Shown one piece after another: positions 1 through 6,862 of a stretch of DNA of 64,000 nt; position 1 is the first letter of the stretch, and every line of letters begins with the position of its first letter. Source of the stretch: Planctomycetota bacterium (GTDB lineage: Bacteria; Planctomycetota; Phycisphaerae; Phycisphaerales; SM1A02); the NCBI GenBank assembly GCA_022568135.1, contig JADFFQ010000007.1, positions 1-64,000 of the forward strand. The letters are read 5' to 3'. The notes under the pieces are model-generated. The model was not told the DNA's origin, did no database searches, and worked only from the letters and a program-made list of their open reading frames with translations. The translations under genes and the position numbers were made by a program.

Positions 1-141
1 CCCGCGAATCTCGCCCTCGCGGACATCTCCGGTTCCGCCAATGTGCCGGATGGTTGTATCGATGCGTTTGATCTGGCGAAGCTGCTGGCCGAGTGGTGCT
101 CGGTGGCCGGGGGCAACCCATGCGGCACCTGCGGCCCGTAG
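1..141 (+). CDS. C-terminal end of a dockerin-type protein (5' end outside window)
   Basis: The frame is open from base 1 to a TAG at 139-141. The 46 residues read PANLALADISGSANVPDGC then IDAFDLAKLLAEWCSVAGG, ending in a Cys/Gly/Pro-rich tail. The DGCIDAFDLAKLLAEW core is the EF-hand-like helix seen in type I dockerin-like C-terminal repeats of planctomycete exported proteins. These are thought to bind calcium and may anchor or sort the protein; that role is inferred. The ending is nearly the same as that of the minus-strand gene at 54525-55061, so the two are paralogues. The catalytic or binding part lies outside the window and cannot be judged. Confidence 0.7.
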   Translation, partial: PANLALADISGSANVPDGCIDAFDLAKLLAEWCSVAGGNPCGTCGP

Positions 142-142
142 G

Positions 143-238
143 TGCGCGACGCCTTGCCCGCCCGACTTCGACGGCAACGACACCGTCGGCATCCTCGACC
201 TGCTCGCGCTGCTGGCCAACTGGGGGCCGTGCCCATAG
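143..238 (+). pseudogene. Second dockerin-like C-terminal fragment in another frame
   Basis: Directly after the stop at 141, frame 2 reads CPPDFDGNDTVGILDLLALL then ANWGPCP and a stop at 236-238. DFDGNDTVGILDLLALLANWG is the other common planctomycete dockerin-like ending, with the DxDGNDTVGxxDL calcium-loop pattern. No start codon or upstream protein in this frame makes sense, since upstream it overlaps the previous gene. I read it as the debris of a second dockerin protein, or as a former fusion broken by a frameshift. Whether the two endings once formed one reading frame cannot be decided from here. Confidence 0.5.
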
Positions 239-240
239 GA

Positions 241-459
241 ATGTCCAACCGCGTCGCCTGCGAAACCCTCGACGCCATGTGCTCGGCCTGCCAGGTCCAC
301 TGCGCCACTTGGCGGACCAAGGATGTTGACGGCGACGGCAATTGGACGCTCGATGCCTGCGACGGCTTCGGCCAGTGGTGGATCGTCCACCATGACGGTC
401 TGCTGGCAGCGGTTGTGCTGCTGGGCGAACTGCTGGGCGTGGAGTGGGAGAATGGTTGA
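241..459 (+). CDS. Small ORF with a calcium-loop-like motif, probable remnant
   Basis: This 72-residue ORF starts with ATG at 241 and holds CETLDAMCSACQVHC followed by DVDGDGNWTLDACDGFGQWW. The DxDGDG stretch again resembles an EF-hand or dockerin calcium loop, so it may be more debris of the dockerin gene cluster rather than an independent gene. There is no clear Shine-Dalgarno. It overlaps nothing convincing and ends before the zinc-ribbon gene at 492. Function is not recognised. Confidence 0.25.
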   Translation: MSNRVACETLDAMCSACQVHCATWRTKDVDGDGNWTLDACDGFGQWWIVHHDGLLAAVVLLGELLGVEWENG

Positions 460-491
460 AGGGCCGGAAGTCCTCAACCGATGGGAGAAGG

Positions 492-950
492 ATGAGCACC
501 CGAAAAAACTACAGTCCGAAGGATGGACCTTGGCCTCCGCAGTGCATCATGTGTGACAGCCTTGATGTGGTGGTCCAACAGGTTCCGCCATCAGAGCCAG
601 GGCATTTCGTCCTGTTTTGTAATGACTGTGGTCACACGACCAACATCTCAGATGACCAGTTGACCGCACGTGAACGCGAAGTAACTCTTCCGTCTGGTGC
701 GTTCCCCGTGAGAGCCGTTGACGAGAATTGCTGGGAAGTCGAGCTGCCAGATACCGTCAAGAAGTGCCAGTGCGAGGACGATGCCCGCAACCTTGCTCTT
801 CTTCCCCTGGTCCATTGGCAGTGTCAGACGAACGGGGCTCAGGCCGAGCAAGTCGAGGCCGTTGCGAAAACGTATGACGACTATGGGGTCAACTTCCCTG
901 CCGTTAGGCGATTGAAGACCTGGCTCAAGGATCGGGATGAGGCGGCGTAG
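492..950 (+). CDS. Hypothetical zinc-ribbon protein
   Basis: The 152-residue product begins MSTRKNYSPKDG. ATG 492 is preferred over the in-frame ATG at 444 because GGGAGAAGG lies immediately upstream. An N-terminal zinc ribbon is visible as CIMC (about residues 18-21) and CNDC (about 42-45), followed by an acidic mixed region and a Lys/Arg-rich end (VRRLKTWLKDRDEAA). No enzyme motif is seen. It lies in an accessory segment with mobile-element debris, so a role in that element is possible but unproven. I do not recognise the family. Confidence 0.55.
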   Translation: MSTRKNYSPKDGPWPPQCIMCDSLDVVVQQVPPSEPGHFVLFCNDCGHTTNISDDQLTAREREVTLPSGAFPVRAVDENCWEVELPDTVKKCQCEDDARNLALLPLVHWQCQTNGAQAEQVEAVAKTYDDYGVNFPAVRRLKTWLKDRDEAA

Positions 951-1112
951 TTGCTTACTGCTACTTCGTTCCCCGAGGATGCGAGAGCTTCCGCTGCATG
1001 GTTTCTTGGAGTTCACGCACTAGCTGCATCTCGTAATCCGTTGCGTCGGGTAGGCGCTCGTCTGGCTATCGTTCTGTCGTGAAACGCCGCCTGACGAGGC
1101 TCGTGATCTGCC

Positions 1113-1240
1113 TGCTGCTCGGCGGTGCCGCGGCCGTTGTAAAAGTCCACCACGGACTTGGACCCGCCGCCGAGGTTGGTGACGATAAAGCCGACGCGCG
1201 GAGACAACTCGCCTTGGTGCCACTCGTCCTTGCCGCGGCG
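1113..1240 (-). mobile_element. IS1380-family transposase fragment
   Basis: Reading the minus strand, this stretch encodes KDEWHQGELSPRVGFIVTNL followed by VVDFYNGRGTAEQ. EWHxGELFPRVGFIVTN and VxFYNxRGTAEQ are signature stretches near the C-terminal third of IS1380 DDE transposases. The frame is lost after AEQ, where WIKEGK should follow, and nothing resembling the catalytic N-terminal two thirds is present. It is a short internal relic that abuts the 3' end of the HEPN-type gene at 1256. The rest of 951-1255 holds no convincing gene; the minus strand at 961-1066 can encode an unrecognised stretch ending QETMQRKLSHPRGTK. Confidence 0.65.
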
Positions 1241-1255
1241 CGCAGCTATGCGCCG

Positions 1256-1900
1256 CTACTTGTTGAACAATCCTCGATTTTCCGTAGCTGCCGCTACGAT
1301 TCCCAGAATGAACTTGATCCAGCTCGATGAGAACTCAATAGGGTCGATGCCGCTCACGGACAGCGAGCTGTCGTCAGCGGCAGGAGCTATTCGAATCGCG
1401 GCAAGCCTTCCTTCATGGACGATTTCACATCTCGCTTGATAGAGAATTCCCGTGGTGCTTACCAATCTCGGTTGCCCCAAATGTGCCCGAAAGTCGTCTC
1501 CGGCGTCTTTGAACTTGCGTTCGTAGGCTTCGGATGCCTCTTTGCTCTTAGCATACCATCGATCCAGATCCTGCTTGTATTCTTCAAAGGCCTTCGGGAA
1601 TTCATCCAAGTTTTCATCGTTGTTACTTGGAGGTGTGAATGCCGGAGGCTGGCCTACGTCTGGCTGTGGTGGTGAATCGACCGCAAAGCGGATCCTTCCC
1701 ATGATATGGGTTTGGGTTTCGTCCTTCAGGAAGGTTTTGAAGCGTGTTGGGGACGATTGGATGTACGACGGCAAGTGTAAATGCCCGTATCTCTTATAGG
1801 CTGTCGCTTCCACTGCAATGAGTGACAAGCAGAAAGCCGAGAAGAAGCGCTGTTCACCATAAAGAGTCAAAGCATCTTCAATGAGGATTTTGACCGACAT
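1256..1900 (-). CDS. HEPN-like domain protein, candidate RNase/defence protein
   Basis: The product is 214 residues from ATG 1900, which has AGGAGG eight bases upstream; the in-frame start further up at 1975 lacks this. The N-terminal half is helical (RFFSAFCLSLIAVEATAYKR), followed by a charged spacer, and residues 157-162 read RCEIVH, matching the R-x4-6-H motif that forms the RNase centre of HEPN domains. HEPN proteins act in toxin-antitoxin, abortive infection and rRNA-related roles. The assignment rests on this motif and helical context only. Its setting, beside an IS1380 relic and a phage-type gene, fits a defence or addiction function by inference. No antitoxin (MNT nucleotidyltransferase) is adjacent. 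Confidence 0.55.
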   Translation of the reverse strand: MSVKILIEDALTLYGEQRFFSAFCLSLIAVEATAYKRYGHLHLPSYIQSSPTRFKTFLKDETQTHIMGRIRFAVDSPPQPDVGQPPAFTPPSNNDENLDEFPKAFEEYKQDLDRWYAKSKEASEAYERKFKDAGDDFRAHLGQPRLVSTTGILYQARCEIVHEGRLAAIRIAPAADDSSLSVSGIDPIEFSSSWIKFILGIVAAATENRGLFNK

Positions 1901-2030
1901 AATGGCTACCTCCTGGACTAGCGGTATGCTGTGGCGCGATCTGCGTCCACTGGGCTGCTCATCATTGTCCGTCAAATTCTCCGTGAGCAGAGCTTGTCAA
2001 GCGCTGGGCCGTAGGGCGCGAGGCTAAGGG

Positions 2031-2186
2031 ATGAATCACTACGCCACCAACGTCTCACCGACCGACGTTGCCGCGCCGAATGATCTGTCGCGCCGACAAC
2101 CCAGACAGAGCCGTCTCGGTGGCGAGGAGATGGTTGAGTCCGTACCATTGAGCGATGTATCCAGCGGCCTGGAGCGTGCAGCATGA
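2031..2186 (+). CDS. Small ORF coupled to the DUF5681-like gene
   Basis: This 51-residue ORF, MNHYATNVSPTDVAAPNDLS onward, is polar and Arg-rich. It has AAGGG directly before ATG 2031, and its TGA overlaps the ATG of the next gene (ATGA at 2183-2186), the usual arrangement for translational coupling. That overlap is the main argument that it is real. No domain is recognised. By position it may be a small phage-type protein. Confidence 0.45.
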   Translation: MNHYATNVSPTDVAAPNDLSRRQPRQSRLGGEEMVESVPLSDVSSGLERAA

Positions 2187-2809
2187 CCGAACAAATCGCC
2201 ATTGAGCAGACGTACCCGCCTGGCAAGCATCCCAACAGCCTGGCCAACCTGCGGCCGTGGCCGCCTGGGCAGAGCGGTTGCCCTCAGCGTAACAATGGAG
2301 CGTACATATCCGAATGGCGTACTGCGATGCTGGGCGTCAAGGATGACGGGACGGCTCGATACACCAAGGCCGACCTTGAGCGCATCGTATCTGATGATGC
2401 TGCGCCGCCGGCGAAGGTCATCGCGGCACGATGGATTCTCAACTGCATGAAATCGGGCGAAAACTGGGTTATTGGCAAGGACGGCAAGCCTATGCCAGCA
2501 CGAATCGACAGCGAGCCGGGCCGCGAGAGGGAGCGACTCATGGACAGGATGGAGGGCAAGCCACCGCAACAGCTCATCATCCAACACCAACCCGCGGAGA
2601 AGCCCGCGGTGCTGGCGGATGAACTCGTGGCGCTACTTGACCAGCAACCCGAACTCGTGGACCAAGTCTGGCCGCGCTTGTTGCGCGCGTGCAACGATGA
2701 GCCGATGCTGAGGGAGCGCTTGCTGCCTGTCTTGAAGAAGCACCATCCTGACCTGGCCAGGTCGCTTGAGCCTGTTGAGACGACGGCCGTGGCGGTGCCG
2801 GCAGACTAG
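2183..2809 (+). CDS. DUF5681-like phage-associated protein
   Basis: The 208-residue protein opens with a PPGKHPNSLANLRPWPPGQS segment. The (F/W)xPGQSGxP pattern near the N terminus is typical of DUF5681, found next to terminase genes or in prophage remnants and possibly related to terminase small subunits. A middle helical region (AAPPAKVIAARWILNCM) and a charged C-terminal half (LLPVLKKHHPDLARSLE) follow. The start is fixed by ATGA overlap with the upstream small ORF. No large terminase follows, so the module is incomplete here. Role in DNA packaging is inference only. Confidence 0.55.
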   Translation: MTEQIAIEQTYPPGKHPNSLANLRPWPPGQSGCPQRNNGAYISEWRTAMLGVKDDGTARYTKADLERIVSDDAAPPAKVIAARWILNCMKSGENWVIGKDGKPMPARIDSEPGRERERLMDRMEGKPPQQLIIQHQPAEKPAVLADELVALLDQQPELVDQVWPRLLRACNDEPMLRERLLPVLKKHHPDLARSLEPVETTAVAVPAD

Positions 2810-2929
2810 CGTCGGCGCGAGGTGTGGTGGCTGGCGTGATCCAGGTCCGTTCGGCGGGGGTGACCCGCCTGCCCAATTGTTACACTGTAGTCTGAATCTG
2901 GCTGGAGTTCCGCACCAAGGGCAAGCTGA

Positions 2930-3370
2930 ATGACCAGCATGAACGAAGTGCCTGTTCGGTTTTGGTTGTTGATCGGCCTCGGCTACCTGGGCAGCATGTT
3001 CGTGGTGGCCTTCATCACCGCTTGGTGCTTGAAGTGGCCCACGAAGTGGATCGCAAAGAAGCCGATCGGCTACTGGCATTGCTACTGGACTGAGATGATC
3101 ATGTACGGCGTTGGCTTTGGTGCAGGAGTGGTGCTCGCCTTATTCGCTGATCTGACAGAGACATTGGGAGATTTGGAGACGGCCGCCAACGTGCTCAGCT
3201 GTGGCTCGGTCATCCTCGGTTTTGCAATCGGCGTCGGAATTGTGAGCATGAGGGTGGGTGTCACCCCAGGCAAAGCAGCCTTGATCTTTCTGTTGCGCGC
3301 TGCCCTTATCATTCCCGCCATCGTTGTCATCAGCATCATTGGCATGGTCCTGGCCTTAGTATTTGGGTGA
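2930..3370 (+). CDS. Small integral membrane protein of unknown function
   Basis: The 146-residue product has four hydrophobic stretches suitable as membrane helices: FWLLIGLGYLGSMFVVAFIT near residue 11, MYGVGFGAGVVLALFA near 58, VILGFAIGVGIVSM near 93, and AALIIPAIVVISIIGMVLAL near the C terminus. Loops carry Lys/Trp clusters (KWPTKWIAKKPIG). A second ATG at 2939 is equally possible as start. No family is recognised. It is the last gene before the tRNA fragment that appears to bound the accessory segment. Confidence 0.5.
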   Translation: MTSMNEVPVRFWLLIGLGYLGSMFVVAFITAWCLKWPTKWIAKKPIGYWHCYWTEMIMYGVGFGAGVVLALFADLTETLGDLETAANVLSCGSVILGFAIGVGIVSMRVGVTPGKAALIFLLRAALIIPAIVVISIIGMVLALVFG

Positions 3371-3596
3371 GCGGCGACGTGGGGCCGTGTTCAGCAGCTA
3401 CTTAGTCGGCTTCTCTTTCGCCCGCACCATAGCCAGAATACCCGCGCGCACCGCGTCGTCCTCGGCCCGGCGATCTAGTCGGCAATTTGCCGACCAACTG
3501 GGTTCAACCATGGGTGCGCCGAGGTACACTGGGGTGCGCACAAGTGCATTTGCGATACCGTGAAGGCCGTATGGCTTCGTGAGCGTGGTCTTCTAA

Positions 3597-3642
3597 CGGT
3601 CTTCGGAACCGAGGGTTGGGGGTTCGAGTCCCTCCGCGCGTG
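3597..3642 (+). other. tRNA 3' half, putative attachment-site copy
   Basis: A five-pair T stem (3618-3622 with 3630-3634, one G-T) closes the loop TTCGAGT at 3623-3629. Upstream, CGGT (3597-3600) and ACCG (3608-3611) close the seven-base loop CTTCGGA, which would place anticodon TCG (Arg). The 3' acceptor strand CGCGCGT plus a G follows, but neither a D arm nor a 5' acceptor strand can be folded upstream. A tRNA 3' half without its 5' half is the usual mark left by an integrase that uses a tRNA gene as attachment site. The intact tRNA would lie to the left, outside the window. The rest of 3371-3699 shows no gene. Confidence 0.55.
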
Positions 3643-3699
3643 TTGACGTGAGGGCGCAGCGGGAGGCTGGTCGGGCCGACGTGCACCTGCAAAGTTCAT

Positions 3700-5256
3700 A
3701 TGAGCGTTTTCCTCGCCTCGTTCGCCGTGTACACCTTGCTGATCGTGGCGGTTGGTGTGTACTCGGCGAGGTTCGCCCGCAAGAGTGATGAAGATTACTT
3801 CCTGGCAGGGCGGTCGCTGGGTCCCTGGTTGGCTGCGCTGTCAGCGTCGGCGTCGAGCGAGTCCGGGTGGGTGACGCTGGGGCTGGTCGGCTGGGCGTTC
3901 ATCTCAGGCGTTTCCGCGTACTGGATCATTCCCGGTTGCCTGGTGGGATTCCTTTTCAACTGGCTCGTCATCGCAGGGCGACTGCGTACGCGTGCCGGGG
4001 CGATTGGGGCGCTGACACTGCCGGACTTGTTCGCGTTCAGCTTCAAGGAACGTGTTCCGATTCTGAGGTTGTTATGCGTCTTGGTCATTCTCGTCGCGAT
4101 GATGCTTTATGTGGCCGCGCAATTCGCCGCAGCCGGAAAAGCTTTCGCCGCCAGCTTTGACGGGATTCAGTATCGCACCGGCGTGCTCATCGGCGCGGCC
4201 ATCGTGTTGACCTACACCGTCATCGGGGGCTTCCGAGCGGCATGCTGGACCGATTTCATTCAGGCGCTGGTCATGGTCGGCACGCTCGTCGTCTTTCCCG
4301 TCTATCTGCTGTTGAGCCAGGGCGGGTTCGGGTTCATCGCCGACACACTCGTCGAAGTTGACCCGTCGTTGATGAAGTTCGCTCCCGACAAGGCCGGTCT
4401 TGCCATGGTCGGCTTTCTTCTGGGGTCCGGTGCGTTGGGCATCAACTTCGGCTATCCGGGCCAGCCACATGTTCTGGTCAGGTTCATGGCGTTACGAGAG
4501 CCGCGAGAAGCGAAGATCGCCGGAGCGATCGCAGCAGTCTGGGCCACCTGTGTGTTTTGGGGGGCGGTCACCGTCGGTCTGATGGTTCGTGCGATCACGG
4601 AAAGCGGCAGTGAGTGGACGTCGGGTCTGGCCAGCGATCTGGCTGGCGGCGCCTCCGACGCCGGCGAGACCGGGCTGGTCCTGGCGGCGATCAACATGAT
4701 TCCCGGCGCGCTGTCGGGCATGGTGCTGGCCGCTGTGCTCGCGGCCATCTGCTCCACCGCCGACAGCCAGCTTGTCGTCGCCGCAAGCTCTGGCGCGAAC
4801 GACATCTACTCGCGGCTGATCGAAAAGACCTCCAAACCGGCACACATGGTGATCAATCGCCTCGTCGTTTTCGCACTGGGCGTCGCAGCGGTCCTGTTGG
4901 TCATTGATGAGCGGATCCACATATTCAGGTTCGTGCTGACCTACGGCTGGGCAGTGCTCGGGGCCTCATTTGGGCCGCAGCTCATTTTGTTGCTGCTGTG
5001 GAAGCGAGCGTCGTATGCGGGATGTGTCGCTGGGATGGTCGCCGGCTTCGGCCTCGCCCTGGCGTGGCCGGCCCTGTACAACCCCGTAGAGTATGGCGGG
5101 ATCGAGATCTATAACCTGCCGCTGGCGTTCACGGTGGCGCTGCTCATCAATATCATCGTGAGTCTGCTGACGGGCCCGGGGACGAAGCATCCCCCGCAAG
5201 CTGCGCCCGCCTCCGAAGCTCAAGGGCAAACTGATACAAATAGTCGCTGGCCGTAA
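3700..5256 (+). CDS. Sodium:solute symporter, PutP (proline)-like
   Basis: The 518-residue protein spans about 12-13 hydrophobic segments and shows PutP-type landmarks: DEDYFLAGRSLGPWLAALSA near residue 30, SSESGWVTLGLVGWAF next, and the late AAICSTADSQLVVAASS, which carries the conserved Ser/Thr sodium-site region of helix 8. It should import a solute, proline or a related compound, with Na+ across the inner membrane. Substrate is inferred from closeness to PutP and is not certain. The last 104 bases overlap the 3' end of the opposite-strand pgsA gene. Confidence 0.85.
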   Translation: MSVFLASFAVYTLLIVAVGVYSARFARKSDEDYFLAGRSLGPWLAALSASASSESGWVTLGLVGWAFISGVSAYWIIPGCLVGFLFNWLVIAGRLRTRAGAIGALTLPDLFAFSFKERVPILRLLCVLVILVAMMLYVAAQFAAAGKAFAASFDGIQYRTGVLIGAAIVLTYTVIGGFRAACWTDFIQALVMVGTLVVFPVYLLLSQGGFGFIADTLVEVDPSLMKFAPDKAGLAMVGFLLGSGALGINFGYPGQPHVLVRFMALREPREAKIAGAIAAVWATCVFWGAVTVGLMVRAITESGSEWTSGLASDLAGGASDAGETGLVLAAINMIPGALSGMVLAAVLAAICSTADSQLVVAASSGANDIYSRLIEKTSKPAHMVINRLVVFALGVAAVLLVIDERIHIFRFVLTYGWAVLGASFGPQLILLLLWKRASYAGCVAGMVAGFGLALAWPALYNPVEYGGIEIYNLPLAFTVALLINIIVSLLTGPGTKHPPQAAPASEAQGQTDTNSRWP

Positions 5257-5761
5257 GAAGGCTGACGCCGATGGTCACCGCGGCGACAATCACCATCGCC
5301 ATCTTGTCCAACTGGATCAAGACCGCCAGAATGAGTGCGAACTGAGCGAACGTCGTCACCTTGCCCAGCGGTCTGGGGCGCATCCGCTTGAAGGCCGGCC
5401 AGTCCTTTTGGGCAGCCGCGTAGGCGGCAACAAAGGCGATGGCGAAATCGCGAGCGAGCACCATCGCGGCCTGCCAAAGCAGCAACTGCCCTTCCCAGGT
5501 CAGCGTGGCGATCACCATGAACACAAAGAGCTTGTCGGCGACGGCGTCGAGCAGACCACCCAGCGGGGTGGTCACCGCGTACCGCCGTGCGATCCGGCCG
5601 TCGATCCAGTCGCTGGCCCCTCCCGCGACCACCACAACCACCCTGATGCCTTGCCACGCCGCAGGTATGAGCGGGAAGATCACGGCCAGCCCAATCCGTA
5701 GGATCGAAAGCAGGTTTGGAACCACTGCAACCAGTCGGGATGTTGCCACTACTTCCGGCAC
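5153..5761 (-). CDS. pgsA: CDP-alcohol phosphatidyltransferase (phosphatidylglycerophosphate synthase-like)
   Basis: The protein is 202 residues with several membrane helices and a perfect CDP-alcohol phosphotransferase signature, D-x2-DG-x2-AR-x8-G-x3-D-x3-D, beginning at SDWIDGRIARRYAV and ending GGLLDAVAD. These residues bind the divalent metal and CDP-diacylglycerol. The expected reaction is transfer of glycerol-3-phosphate to the phosphatidyl group in phospholipid synthesis at the inner membrane. PgsA is the closest match by length and by the LPNLLSILRI-like N terminus (VVPNLLSILRIG), although other acceptors cannot be excluded. Its 3' end overlaps the symporter gene tail to tail. Confidence 0.8.
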   Translation of the reverse strand: MPEVVATSRLVAVVPNLLSILRIGLAVIFPLIPAAWQGIRVVVVVAGGASDWIDGRIARRYAVTTPLGGLLDAVADKLFVFMVIATLTWEGQLLLWQAAMVLARDFAIAFVAAYAAAQKDWPAFKRMRPRPLGKVTTFAQFALILAVLIQLDKMAMVIVAAVTIGVSLLTASDYLYQFALELRRRAQLAGDASSPGPSADSR

Positions 5762-5837
5762 GACGGCACCTTACTCTGCCCAACGCCGCGAGCAAACCGC
5801 TCACTTGCCCCCAGGCAACCTGATAGGCTGGCCGGAC

Positions 5838-6683
5838 GTGCCCGACGACACGCTCAGGGTGGCCCTGGTCAGCGAGGTGTTTTTCGCGGCGGACGGCGAG
5901 CAGCGACTGCGCGACCGGCTTGGTGAAGCGAAGTCCCTGGGCGCCCAACTGGCGCTTCTGCCCGAGCTGCCTGTGAACCCGTGGTCGCCCGCGTCAAAGG
6001 CAGCTCGGCCGGACGACGCTGAGCCGCCCAATGGCCCACAATCCCAAATGCAGGCGAAGGCCGCCCGAGACATCGGCCTTGCCGTCCTCGGCGGAGCGAT
6101 CATCTACGATCCGGCCTCGGGGAAGCGCGCCAACACCGCGATGGTCTTCGACGCAGACGGAACGCTGATTGCTACGTACGCCAAACTTCACATTCCCCAT
6201 GAGCCCGGGTTCTGGGAGGCCAGCCACTACGACCCCGGCTGTCATCCGCCATCGGTCATTCGCAACCTCGCCATGCCGTTTGGGATTCAGATCTGTTCTG
6301 ACATCAATCGACCCGCCGGCAGTCACATCCTGGCGGTACAGGGTGCAGAGGCGATCATCGTGCCGCGCGCGACCGAACAAGCTACCTACGATCGCTGGCG
6401 CATCGTATTTCAGGCCACCGCGATGACCGCCGCAGCGTACGTGTTGTCGGTGAACCGCCCGGGCCCTGAGCACGGTGTGCCAATCGGCGGGCCGTCCATC
6501 GCCGTCGGGCCTCACGGGGACATTCTCCTGGAGACAATTGATCCGGTTGCGCTGATAACCCTGGACCGTAACAGTGTGCGCCAAGCGAGGCGCGCCTATC
6601 CGGGCTACCTGCCGGTGCGGGCAAGTCTGTATGCCGAGGCATGGGCAGAGGTCGTCCGCGGTCAGGATAAACGCCGCCCATAA
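5838..6683 (+). CDS. Carbon-nitrogen hydrolase (nitrilase superfamily), N-carbamoylputrescine amidase-like
   Basis: The catalytic triad of nitrilases is visible in order: Glu in LLPELP, Lys in YAKLHIPHEPGFWE, and the nucleophile Cys in FGIQICSDINRP. KLHIPxxPGxxE is close to the AguB group, which cleaves N-carbamoylputrescine in polyamine synthesis, but other amides are possible. GTG 5838 is chosen since homology begins at LRVALVSEVFF and the frame further upstream overlaps pgsA; TTG 5805 is an alternative. Product is 281 residues, cytoplasmic, divergent from pgsA. Confidence 0.8.
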   Translation: MPDDTLRVALVSEVFFAADGEQRLRDRLGEAKSLGAQLALLPELPVNPWSPASKAARPDDAEPPNGPQSQMQAKAARDIGLAVLGGAIIYDPASGKRANTAMVFDADGTLIATYAKLHIPHEPGFWEASHYDPGCHPPSVIRNLAMPFGIQICSDINRPAGSHILAVQGAEAIIVPRATEQATYDRWRIVFQATAMTAAAYVLSVNRPGPEHGVPIGGPSIAVGPHGDILLETIDPVALITLDRNSVRQARRAYPGYLPVRASLYAEAWAEVVRGQDKRRP

Positions 6684-6862
6684 TGCCTCATCTGCAAGCG
6701 CCCCAGCAAGCCTGATACACCCGAAGCGATCAGCGCATTCGTCTGTGACGCCACAATCAATGCTCATCGCAGCGGTGGTGTGGGCGAATCGAATCTGTTT
6801 GACGCTGTGAATAAGGTCGATGATGAAGTGTCGATTCTCCCTTGAGCCTGTGAGACCCATTC

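Noticed and set aside
648-1016. Minus-strand 122-codon ORF
   Set aside because: Runs opposite the zinc-ribbon gene at 492-950, which has a good Shine-Dalgarno and clear CxxC pairs; the minus protein has no features.
3475-3699. Minus-strand ORFs with RRDSNPQPS and GGTRTPNPR-like sequence
   Set aside because: This is the well-known false translation of a tRNA 3' half; it is explained by the T arm at 3618-3634.
5439-5837. N-terminal extension of the nitrilase-type protein
   Set aside because: The extra 133 residues overlap pgsA on the other strand and have no similarity to the family; the family pattern begins at 5838.
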